From NCBI RefSeq assembly GCF_036345175.1, contig NZ_CP107780.1, positions 10,230,001 to 10,294,000 on the forward strand: a stretch of 64,000 bases of DNA. Direction: 5' to 3'. A program made the translations under genes and the position numbers. Numbering within the stretch: position 1 is the first letter of the stretch; each line of letters starts with the position of its first letter. A model generated the notes under the pieces. The model searched no databases. It saw only the letters and a program-made list of their open reading frames with translations, and was not told where the DNA came from. The stretch comes from Streptomyces sp. NBC_00576 (GTDB lineage Bacteria; Actinomycetota; Actinomycetes; Streptomycetales; Streptomycetaceae). Of this stretch, positions 51,387-58,880 are shown piece by piece.

Positions 51387-52742
51387 TCAGACGGCGGTGT
51401 CCAGGATGTGCTGCACTGCCTGCGGTGCCAGCCAGACACCGTTGATCGTGATGGCCGGCGCCGCGCTGCGGAGCCGTAGCCAGGCGACATCGCTGACCTG
51501 AGAGGCGACCTCCTCGGTGTGGTGCACGATGCTCAGGGAGGTGAGGCCGGAGAGCGCCCCAAGGGCATCCAGAAGGCCGTCGTCGACGGGCGTGTTGTAC
51601 AGGTGGAGAGAGGTCAGGTGCTGCATCCGTGCCAGGAGTCGCAGGCCCGCGGAGGTGACCTTCGGCGCGGTGACGGTCAGCGACCGGAGCCGGGTGAGCG
51701 TGGCCAGGTGGGTGAGGCCGGCGTCCGTCGTATCGGGCAGGCAAATTCCGAGATCGGTGAGTTCGGGAAGGTTCGCGTCGGCAAGCTCGGCCAGCGCCGC
51801 ATCGGTGGCCAGGTGCGCGTCCAGGTACAGGCTGCGCAGGACCCTGGCGCGGGCGAGTTGGGCAACGCCGGCGTCGGTGACAGCCTCCGAGCAGAGGTAC
51901 AGCTCGCGTAGCCGGGGCAGGCCCGCCACGTCGGTGATCATCCTGTCGTTGGCTTCCGGCATGTCCAGCCTGAGCTCGTCGACCTGCCGGAGATCTGCCA
52001 ACTGGCCGGAGTACGACGCGGGTTGGGACAGATGCTTCACCTGAACGGTGAGTCTGCTCAGATCGGTCAGGTGTGCGACATCGGCCAGCCCGGACCCTGT
52101 GACGGCCGAGGCCCGGATCGTCAGCCGGTCTATGCCGTGGGCCGGGAGCTGCCGCAGGAACCGCAGGTCCATGGGATCTGCCCCGGTCTGGTTGAGGAGG
52201 AGCCACACGATCCGATCGGCGGGCACCTCGATGGTGCCGTGTGCGGGGCCAACCAGTTTCGGGTCGGGGGTCCAGCTCGGAAACACGCCGATTCTCCCCG
52301 GCAAGGTGTCGGGGAAGGTGAGCAGGCGGGGGCCGCGGGCCTTCCAGCCCTCAGGTGTCGGGTCGGCGACCCCGGTTTCCCGAGGACTCGCCGGTGTGTC
52401 CTCGCCGGCCGAGGGCATACCGAGCAGCGGGCGGAGCTGGGCGAGCAGTTCGTCCTTCTCCATGCCGCCGAGGATCCTCGCGACCGGCGCACCGCCGACT
52501 GTCACAAGAAGCGTCGGGACGGCGTCGATGGCGTACTTCCTCCGGGCCTGCTCGGCCTGGTCGTAGTCGATCTTCAGTACGCGCAACCTGTCGCCGAGTT
52601 CGGCGGAGATGTCCTCCACGATCGGCCCCAGGGTCTTGCAGGGCCCGCACCAGTCGGCGTAGACGTACAGCACTACCGGAACCGGCGAGGCATTGAGTGT
52701 GTCGTCGAGCTCGTGCTCGGTGACGGTGGTGACGAGGGGCAA
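51387..52742 (-). CDS. Thioredoxin-LRR fusion protein 2
   Basis: 451 residues, paralogue of 39147-40526: thioredoxin domain with WCGPC (Cys32, Cys35) and VPTLLV cis-Pro region, the same RGPRLLTFPDTLPG linker domain, and eight to nine LRRs (VTDAGVAQLARARVLRSLYL type) ending in the shared INGVWLAPQAVQH. TTG 52742 is the only good start (AAGGA 7 nt upstream). It is followed by the cysteine-rich peptide gene and preceded by the conserved palindrome promoter at 52956-53024, giving a roughly 200-nt leader. Confidence 0.88.
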   Translation of the reverse strand: MPLVTTVTEHELDDTLNASPVPVVLYVYADWCGPCKTLGPIVEDISAELGDRLRVLKIDYDQAEQARRKYAIDAVPTLLVTVGGAPVARILGGMEKDELLAQLRPLLGMPSAGEDTPASPRETGVADPTPEGWKARGPRLLTFPDTLPGRIGVFPSWTPDPKLVGPAHGTIEVPADRIVWLLLNQTGADPMDLRFLRQLPAHGIDRLTIRASAVTGSGLADVAHLTDLSRLTVQVKHLSQPASYSGQLADLRQVDELRLDMPEANDRMITDVAGLPRLRELYLCSEAVTDAGVAQLARARVLRSLYLDAHLATDAALAELADANLPELTDLGICLPDTTDAGLTHLATLTRLRSLTVTAPKVTSAGLRLLARMQHLTSLHLYNTPVDDGLLDALGALSGLTSLSIVHHTEEVASQVSDVAWLRLRSAAPAITINGVWLAPQAVQHILDTAV

Positions 52743-52955
52743 GGTGCATCCTTAGGTTCCTTGGTGACGAGGGAGCCCTTTGCGGATCAGGGACGCTCGT
52801 TCAGCGGCAGGCCGACTGACGGCCGGTGCCCAGGTCCTCTTCGTGCGGCGGGTGGACACCCACCCGCGTGGGCTTCCTCGCCAGGTGTGGGCGCGCGGCA
52901 AACGGGGCGGCACGGTATTGCGGCTGACGACGAGATGCGAATGTTCACGATGCCG

Positions 52956-53024
52956 ACGCTAGGAACGTATGCCTGCTGTTGGATCGGCCGTTGTGTGATG
53001 GCACCCCCCTACGAAAGTCGGGGG
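52956..53024 (-). promoter_or_regulatory. Palindrome-operator promoter of the thioredoxin-LRR2 / Cys-peptide operon
   Basis: Operator CCCCCGAC-TTTC-GTAGGGGG (53005-53024, one mismatch), 43 nt, then TAGCGT (52956-52961), 7 nt, GTG at 52948. The segment aligns without gaps to the promoter of methyltransferase 2. Here the start-codon position opens only a doubtful 53-codon frame, and the first real gene is 52742. The rest of 52743-53147 holds no other feature. Confidence 0.65.
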
Positions 53025-53147
53025 TCGGCGTGGCAGATGGTGGAACAGCAGGCACTCGGGGCTGCGAGGAGTAGGGGCGGATCGACAGCCTCGGCACCCG
53101 CGTCGAGGCTGTCGGACCTCGCCTTCCGCGATCCCGGAGTCCGCTCG

Positions 53148-53798
53148 TCAGCCTGTGAGTCCCGCGTCGCGGGCCAGCAGGGCGGCCTGGACGCGGTTGG
53201 TGACTTCCAGCGTGGTCAGGACACGGCTGACATGTGCCTTGACGGTGCTCTCGCGCATGGCGAGGCGGGTGGCGATGTCGGCGTTGGTGTCGCCGTGGGC
53301 GAGCAGGGTGAGTACGTCGCGTTCGCGGGGTGTGAGCCGGTCCAGCCGGGCTTTGGCGGCGGTTGCTTCGGGCTGGTTGGCCGCGTGGTAGCGGTCGATG
53401 AGGCGGCGGGCCGCGGTGGGGTGGAGCATGGCCGAGCCGGAGGCCACCAGGTGGACGGCGCGCAGTATTTCGGCGGGGTCGGTGTCCTTGAGCAGGAAGC
53501 CGTCGGCTCCGGCGGCGAGGGCGTTGTAGACGTACTCGTCGAGGTCGAAGGTGGTCAGGATGATCACCTTCGGCGGGTGGGGGAGGGCTCGCAGGCGAGC
53601 GGTGGCGGTGATGCCGTCCATGCGGGGCATGCGTACGTCGACGAGGGCGACGTCGATGCGGTGGGCGGTGGCCAGTTCGATGGCCTTCAGGCCGTCGGGG
53701 GCCTGGGCGACGACCTCGATGCCGGGGTCGCCGTCCAGGAGGTCGGCCAGGCCGAGGCGGACCAGGGCGTCGTCATCGACGATCATGGTGCGGATCAT
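53148..53798 (-). CDS. NarL/DesR-type response regulator
   Basis: 216 residues. Intact receiver (MIVDDDALVR; VALVDVRMPRMDG phosphoacceptor; TTFDLDEY; LLKDTDP Lys) and LuxR-type HTH (LTPRERDVLTLLAHG, STVKAHVSRVLTTL). ATG 53798 overlaps the kinase stop (ATGA). Likely binds the CCCCCTAC-N4-GTAGGGGG palindromes, of which three copies exist in the window, one of them in its own operon's promoter. Confidence 0.93.
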   Translation of the reverse strand: MIRTMIVDDDALVRLGLADLLDGDPGIEVVAQAPDGLKAIELATAHRIDVALVDVRMPRMDGITATARLRALPHPPKVIILTTFDLDEYVYNALAAGADGFLLKDTDPAEILRAVHLVASGSAMLHPTAARRLIDRYHAANQPEATAAKARLDRLTPRERDVLTLLAHGDTNADIATRLAMRESTVKAHVSRVLTTLEVTNRVQAALLARDAGLTG

Positions 53799-54940
53799 GT
53801 GCGGGTGCCGTTCTGTTCGATGCCGGCGGGGTGGGGGATGCGTGCGGCCAGCCGCCAGGCGCCCGCGCCGGCCGGTCCGGAGTTGAGGTGTCCGCCGAGG
53901 GCGGTGACGCGTTCGCGCAGGCCGATGAGTCCGTAGCCGCTGCCGACGGTGTCCGTGCGGGGAGTGCCAGGGGGGTTGGTGACCTCGACGAGGGTGGCGG
54001 GCGGCCCGTAGTCGATGCGTACGGTCACCGGAGCACCGTCGGCGTGCTTGCGGGCATTGGTCAGCGCTTCCTGGACGATGCGGTACACGGCCAGACGGTG
54101 GGTGGTGGGAGCCTGCTCGGGAAGGCCGTCGGTGGTCAGTTCGATGTGCTGGCCGGCGGCGCGGGCCTCGTCGGCCAGTTCGCCTACTTCCCTCATCATC
54201 GGCGTGAGGGCGGCGCTGGTTGGCGTGGCGTCGGGGTCGCGCAACACACCGAGAACGTCGCGCAGATCTGTGAGTGCCTCGACGGACGTCGTGCGCAGCA
54301 GTCCGAGGCGTTCGGCGACCGGTGCGGGCAGTGTGTCGCTCTTGGTGGCCAGGACACCGGTGTGCAGGGCGATCAGGCTCAGGCGGTGGGCCAGTACGTC
54401 GTGCATCTCGGCGGCGATACGTGCCCGTTCCGCGATGCGGGCCGCCTCCTCGCGCAGCTGCGCCTCGACGCTCAGGTGCTCGACGTCGGCTGCCAGCGCC
54501 AGGAGCAGGCGGCGCCGACTGCCCAGCCACAGCCCGACGAGCACGGCCAGAACCGGCAGGACCACCGTGGACGCGTAGGACTGGCCCGTCCACAGGGAGG
54601 TGGCCCGGTAGCTGAACAGGTTGGCGCCCAGCGCGGCGACACCACAGCCCACCGCCATCCGCGCCCGGCGGTCCACCGCCAGGTCGTACAGGGCGACTGC
54701 CAGCATGGGCAACAGCAACGATCCCCACCATGCCGTGGCCACGGTGACCAGCAACGGTGCAGCGGGCCATCGCAGCCGGGGCACGAGCAGGGCCGCTCCG
54801 CACACCAGCGCTGTGGCTATGACGGCGGCCAGGTAGCGCCCCTGGACCGCCACGTCGTTGAGCACGGCGGCCAGCACGCACAACACCACGAGCGACGCAC
54901 GCCCGGAGGCCGCCCATCTGCGGCTTTCTCTGCTGCTCAC
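53795..54940 (-). CDS. DesK/LiaS-like sensor histidine kinase
   Basis: 381 residues from GTG 54940. Five or six membrane helices in the first 160 residues with almost no extracytoplasmic domain, a short coiled region, HisKA_3 box EMHDVLAHRLSLI, and an ATPase domain with GSGYGLIGLRER. Such kinases sense membrane state. The start is chosen because TAGGAT (54948-54953) lies 7 nt before GTG 54940, mirroring the divergent gene; ATG 54949 would overlap that -10 element and ATG 54997 lies at the edge of the operator. Confidence 0.88.
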   Translation of the reverse strand: MSSRESRRWAASGRASLVVLCVLAAVLNDVAVQGRYLAAVIATALVCGAALLVPRLRWPAAPLLVTVATAWWGSLLLPMLAVALYDLAVDRRARMAVGCGVAALGANLFSYRATSLWTGQSYASTVVLPVLAVLVGLWLGSRRRLLLALAADVEHLSVEAQLREEAARIAERARIAAEMHDVLAHRLSLIALHTGVLATKSDTLPAPVAERLGLLRTTSVEALTDLRDVLGVLRDPDATPTSAALTPMMREVGELADEARAAGQHIELTTDGLPEQAPTTHRLAVYRIVQEALTNARKHADGAPVTVRIDYGPPATLVEVTNPPGTPRTDTVGSGYGLIGLRERVTALGGHLNSGPAGAGAWRLAARIPHPAGIEQNGTRT

Positions 54941-54947
54941 CTGGGTC

Positions 54948-55065
54948 ATCCTAGGCAGACCGGTGCGCAGTTCCATCTGACGATCGATGCTGTCCACCCC
55001 CTACTTTCGTAGGGGGACAGCGTCGCCGAACGACGGATCCCATGTCGGGAGCGGGATTCTAGCGT
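54948..55065. promoter_or_regulatory. Symmetric bidirectional promoter with central palindrome
   Basis: Perfect palindrome CCCCCTAC-TTTC-GTAGGGGG at 54997-55016. To the right, 43 nt, then TAGCGT (55060-55065), 7 nt, ATG 55073. To the left, 43 nt, then TAGGAT (54953-54948), 7 nt, GTG 54940. One bound regulator could therefore activate both leaderless transcripts from about -60. Confidence 0.8.
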
Positions 55066-55072
55066 CGATTCC

Positions 55073-55798
55073 ATGAACGACCGGACCACCTCCCACGACC
55101 GTGTCCTGGCGCAGCGCAACGCCGAAGGCTTGATGTTCCTGATCGAAGCCGCCCGTGATCTGCGCACCACGGGTGCCGTAGCCCCCAGCGGCAAGGCCCT
55201 GGCCCATGTGCTCACCGAACCCGTACGGGCCCAGGCGCCCCACCCGCTGGCAGTCCTGGAAGCCGGCGCCGGCACCGGCCCGGTCACCCGGGCCCTGATA
55301 CCCCAGCTGTCCCGGGGCAGCCACCTGGACATCGTCGAGGCCAACCCGCGTTTCGCCGAGAGACTGCGCGGTCTCGTCACCACGCACCCGCACCTGACAG
55401 CCACCTCTGCGCAGGTGAACGTGCATCAGACCTACGTCGAGCAGCTCGACACCGACCAGCGGTACGACGTCATCGTCTCCGGGCTGCCCCTGACCAACTT
55501 CACGCCCGCGCAGGTCGAGCGCATCATGGCCCGCTACATGGAACTCCTCCACCCCGGCGGCACGCTGACCTACTTCGCCTACCTCGGCACCCGCAGGGCC
55601 CGTGCCCTGACGGCATCGCGAGCGGAAGCCCGCCGCCACGCCGCTGTGGACGAGATCATGGCCACCTACCAGCGCACCTACGCCACGGGCCGCTGGACGG
55701 TCTGGGCCAACCTTCCCCCCGCCTACGTCTGGCATCTGCAGCGACCCCTCGTCTCCGCGGACCTGGTCGAGCCGCGGTCGCACGGGGCGAGTCGGTGA
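55073..55798 (+). CDS. SAM-dependent methyltransferase 2 (phospholipid-methyltransferase-like)
   Basis: 241 residues. Motif I LEAGAGTGPVTRAL intact, acidic loop IVEANPRF, motif IV YDVIVSGLPLTNFTP, as in PmtA-like lipid N-methyltransferases. Paralogue of 33231-33950 with the same MNxxTTSHxRVLAQRNAEG start. Leaderless by promoter geometry. Its stop overlaps the GTG of the DedA gene (GTGA), pairing a lipid-modifying enzyme with a membrane-lipid transporter family member. Confidence 0.92.
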   Translation: MNDRTTSHDRVLAQRNAEGLMFLIEAARDLRTTGAVAPSGKALAHVLTEPVRAQAPHPLAVLEAGAGTGPVTRALIPQLSRGSHLDIVEANPRFAERLRGLVTTHPHLTATSAQVNVHQTYVEQLDTDQRYDVIVSGLPLTNFTPAQVERIMARYMELLHPGGTLTYFAYLGTRRARALTASRAEARRHAAVDEIMATYQRTYATGRWTVWANLPPAYVWHLQRPLVSADLVEPRSHGASR

Positions 55799-56475
55799 AC
55801 GCGCTCTCCGACATCCTCGGCCACCTCTCGCCGGCCGCGGCGTACACGGTGGTGGCCGCCGCTGTCCTGGCCGAGTCGGTCCTTCTGATCGGTGCTTTCG
55901 TCCCAACGCTGACCCTGCTCCTGACCGCCGGCGCCCTGGCCCGCACGGGTCAGGTCAACCTTCTCCTCGTCGTCGCAGCCGCAGCCGGCGCCGTGGTGGC
56001 GGGTGACTTCCTCGCCCACCGCACCGGCAGGTACCTCGGTGACCGGCTGCGCGGCGGCCAGATGGGCCGTCGCGTTCCGGATGCCGCGTGGGGCCGGGCC
56101 GAGACGCTGATGACGCGCCACGGTGGCCGAGCGGTCTTCGTGGCCCGCTTCCTGCCGGTGGTGCGCACCCTCGCCCCGCACTCCGCGGGCGCCACCCGCC
56201 TGCCCTACCGGCGTATCGCTCCGTACAGCGTCGTCGCCGCTTGTGTGTGGGCCGCCGCGGAAGCGGGTGTCGGATACGCCGCCGCGACCTCTCTCCAGCG
56301 CGTTCTCACGCTGGGCGGCCCTGCCCTCGCCCTGGTCGCTCTGCTGGCGATCGGTGGCTCGCTGCTGTGGCGAAGAAGGCGCCGCCCGTCTCCTCCGACC
56401 CAGGAACCGGCGTCCGAGCCCGCCACGAAGTCCTCCGGCCATGTTCAGGCAGGCCTGACGAGGCCGGCGTCGTAG
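55795..56475 (+). CDS. DedA-family membrane protein
   Basis: 226 residues. DedA/SNARE-associated domain: ESVLLIGAFVPTLTLLLTAGAL, GAVVAGDFLAHRTGRYLG, then RHGGRAVFVARFLPVVRTLAPHSAG (the conserved F.(R)F.P..R motif) and a last helix. Family members flip undecaprenyl phosphate or phosphatidylethanolamine and affect resistance to cationic peptides. Translationally coupled to the methyltransferase. Its 3' end overlaps the converging regulator gene by 31 bp. Confidence 0.93.
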   Translation: MNALSDILGHLSPAAAYTVVAAAVLAESVLLIGAFVPTLTLLLTAGALARTGQVNLLLVVAAAAGAVVAGDFLAHRTGRYLGDRLRGGQMGRRVPDAAWGRAETLMTRHGGRAVFVARFLPVVRTLAPHSAGATRLPYRRIAPYSVVAACVWAAAEAGVGYAAATSLQRVLTLGGPALALVALLAIGGSLLWRRRRRPSPPTQEPASEPATKSSGHVQAGLTRPAS

Positions 56476-57101
56476 GCGAAGATCACGGCCTGGACCCGGT
56501 CCCGGACCCCGATCTTGGTGAGGATGCTGCTCACGTGTGACTTGACGGTGGACTCGGCGAGGGAGAGGCGGTCGGCGATCTCGGTGTTGCTCCAGCCGGT
56601 GGCGATAGCGGTGAGTACTTCGCGTTCGCGGTTGGTGAGGCGGGCCAGCTGCCGTTGCTGTTCGGGCGTGTGGCCCGGCAGACGGCTGCCGAACGCGTCG
56701 ATGAGCTTGCGGGTCAGCCCGGGCGAGATGACGGCGTCTCCGGCGGCCACCGCGCGGATGCCCGCCACGAGTTCGTCGGGCATGGCGTCTTTGAGCAGGA
56801 ACCCGGACGCTCCGGCGCGCAGGGCGTCGTAGGCGTATTCGTCGAGGTCGAAGGTGGTCAGGACCAGGATGCGGGAGCGGCCGCCGGACTTGATGATGCG
56901 TCTGGTGGCCTCGATGCCGTCCATGCCGGGCATGCGGACGTCCATGAGGACGACATCGGGCTTCAACTCGGCGGCCTTGCGGACGGCTTCGGCGCCGTGG
57001 GTGGCTTCACCGATGAGAGTGAGGTCGGGGTGCTGTTCCAGGAGCATGCTGAAGCCGAGGCGTTGCAGGGCCTGGTCGTCGACGATGAGCACGGTGGTCA
57101 T
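56445..57101 (-). CDS. NarL-type response regulator (partner of 57168 kinase)
   Basis: 218 residues. Complete receiver (LIVDDQALQRLG; DVVLMDVRMPGMDG; TTFDLDEY; LLKDAMP) and LuxR HTH (LTNREREVLTAIATG, STVKSHVSSIL). ATG 57101. It lies 66 nt behind the kinase gene on the same strand, the usual kinase-first order. The gene at 58881 is a diverged paralogue. Confidence 0.93.
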   Translation of the reverse strand: MTTVLIVDDQALQRLGFSMLLEQHPDLTLIGEATHGAEAVRKAAELKPDVVLMDVRMPGMDGIEATRRIIKSGGRSRILVLTTFDLDEYAYDALRAGASGFLLKDAMPDELVAGIRAVAAGDAVISPGLTRKLIDAFGSRLPGHTPEQQRQLARLTNREREVLTAIATGWSNTEIADRLSLAESTVKSHVSSILTKIGVRDRVQAVIFAYDAGLVRPA

Positions 57102-57167
57102 GTGCGGGGGTTCCGTTCTGGTCGAGGATGGGGCTACCTCCCTGCTCATGGGGAGAGGAGCGGAGAG

Positions 57168-58475
57168 CTAGGGGGAGGGCGGGGTGATCAGGAGACGGGC
57201 GTGGACGCTCCAGCCGCCTTCACGGTTGGGTCCGGCGGTTACCTGGCCCTGGTAGATGGCCGCTCGTTCGCGCATGCCGATCAGGCCGCGGCCGTTTCCG
57301 GTGCTCTGCCTTCGGGAGCGGGGTGCGCGGAGAGGGCCGGTGTCCTCGACGTCGACGTGGACCGTGCCGGCCCCCACGGTCACCCGGACGCTGCTGGAGG
57401 TGTCGGCGGCGGCGTACTTGAGGGTGTTGGTGAGAGCTTCCTGGATGATGCGATAGACGGCGAGCTGGAGGCCGGGGGCCAGCGCGCTGGGGTCGCCGTC
57501 GGTGCTGAGGGTGACGCTGGGACCGGCGGCGCGGACGCGTTCGATCAGCGGGCCGAGGTCGGCGACGCCGGGTTGCGGAGCGAGCGGGGCCTCGTGCGGC
57601 CGGTCGTTGTCGTCGCCGATGACGGCGAGGAGTCGACGCAGTTCGGCGAGGGCGCCGCGGCCGCTGTCAGCGATGATCCGTAGGATCTCGGCACCGCGCT
57701 GGGGCTTTGCCTCGGTCAGGCCGGCGGCGCCGTCGGCGAGGCCGACGATGACGGCGAGAGTGTGCCCCAGGATGTCGTGCATCTCCTTCGAGACGCGGGC
57801 GCGTTCCTGGGCGACAGCGAGGCGGGCCTGCTGGTCCTTCTCCTTCTGCAGGGCGGCGATGACGACGTTCACCAGGCGGGCGGCGAGGCCGAGGCCGGCG
57901 ATGGCCGTCACCGTCACCATCCCCAGCAGGATGAGAGGTTCCGGGCGGGTGGCGTACTCCGTCTGAGTGTCGCCCCACAGCCCGGCGGCCCAGGCGACGA
58001 GCTGCGCCAGGGAGACGGCCAGGGCGATGAGCAGTTGGCCGGGGGCGGCGAAGCGGCCCACGTTGAACAGGGCCACGAGGCGTGCGACGTCGCCGCTGGC
58101 GTTGGCACCGTGAAGGGCCCCTGTGTAGGCCGTCAGCACAGCGGTGGCAGAGGTGACCGCGAAGACCAGCATGGGCCTGCGCTCCCGCCACAGCAGCGGC
58201 GCGGTCAGGGCGACGGTGAGGGCCAGCTCCTCGGCGACTCCGGATCCGCCGGCGGAGGCGAGGACGGACGGCATGCCCAGGGAGGCGCAGAACAGCGGGA
58301 CGCCCCACCGCCGGACCCAGGGATGGGTCCGGTCCGCCCACGCCCAGGAAGACAGCCGAGCGATGATGGACACGATCACACGCTGCTCATCGTCGGTCGT
58401 CAGTGCCTCGGGCAGCCCGGGCCGCTCGGGGAGGTGTCGACCGGGCCGGGAATCCTGTGGGGTCGTGGGGGTCAA
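57168..58475 (-). CDS. NarL-type sensor kinase 1 (HisKA_3)
   Basis: 435 residues from TTG 58475. N-terminal segment (ALTTDDEQRVIVSIIARLSSW), about six membrane helices, HisKA_3 box KEMHDILGHTLAVI, ATPase domain with GRGLIGMRERAA. Strong paralogue of 61064-62362. The start is uncertain: TTG 58475 is chosen because GAAGGGC precedes it at about the same distance as before GTG 62362 in the paralogue. Its promoter may be the element at 58790-58867, which would leave a leader of about 300 nt. Confidence 0.87.
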   Translation of the reverse strand: MTPTTPQDSRPGRHLPERPGLPEALTTDDEQRVIVSIIARLSSWAWADRTHPWVRRWGVPLFCASLGMPSVLASAGGSGVAEELALTVALTAPLLWRERRPMLVFAVTSATAVLTAYTGALHGANASGDVARLVALFNVGRFAAPGQLLIALAVSLAQLVAWAAGLWGDTQTEYATRPEPLILLGMVTVTAIAGLGLAARLVNVVIAALQKEKDQQARLAVAQERARVSKEMHDILGHTLAVIVGLADGAAGLTEAKPQRGAEILRIIADSGRGALAELRRLLAVIGDDNDRPHEAPLAPQPGVADLGPLIERVRAAGPSVTLSTDGDPSALAPGLQLAVYRIIQEALTNTLKYAAADTSSSVRVTVGAGTVHVDVEDTGPLRAPRSRRQSTGNGRGLIGMRERAAIYQGQVTAGPNREGGWSVHARLLITPPSP

Positions 58476-58789
58476 GGTCTGTGCCCTTCGCGGTGCAGGC
58501 GAGCCGCTCGCCGGTCCCGGGGGAATGGACGGACGGGCGGCGACTGGGAGAGAACGCCGACCGGGGCCGACCGCTCTTTTGCGATCGTACGGCTGACAAC
58601 GGTTCGGGGTCCGCGGCCGTTCTCGCCTGGTCACCGCCCGCGCCCCTGCCCGCGCCGCCGGAGCCGGATGTCACCAGTGGTGGTGGGTGAAACGCCGACC
58701 GGCTCGAGTCGGTGCAGAACGATGGCCACGCAGTTGCTCCCGCCGGGAAAGACGTCATTGCCTGGACGGGCCTGACCGGTCCCGGGCTA

Positions 58790-58867
58790 CAAACTAGGAG
58801 CGGATTCGACCGATGCCACGGCACCGCGGGAGGGAATGTCGCGGCGCCGACTAGTACTGGGGTACGA
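58790..58867 (-). promoter_or_regulatory. Two-part promoter element, copy 1
   Basis: Operator-like ACTAGTACTGGGGTACGA (58850-58867) and CAAACTAGG (58790-58798), which on the minus strand supplies a CTAGTTTG -10-like block. The two parts start exactly 60 bp apart, as in copy 2 at 60846-60923, and GGCACCGCGGGA lies between in both. Apart from this, 58476-58789 contains no supportable gene. Confidence 0.55.
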
Positions 58868-58880
58868 GAGTTCGTCCTCC

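Noticed and set aside
52787..52948. 53-codon GTG frame after the third palindrome promoter, as a gene
   Set aside because: Third-position GC is much lower than in real genes here and no homology was recognised; kept only as a remark in the findings.
38998..53147. A standard RiPP, NRPS or PKS biosynthetic cluster
   Set aside because: No lanthipeptide synthetase, radical SAM enzyme, YcaO, carrier or adenylation domain is present; only peptidase, redox and transport genes were seen.
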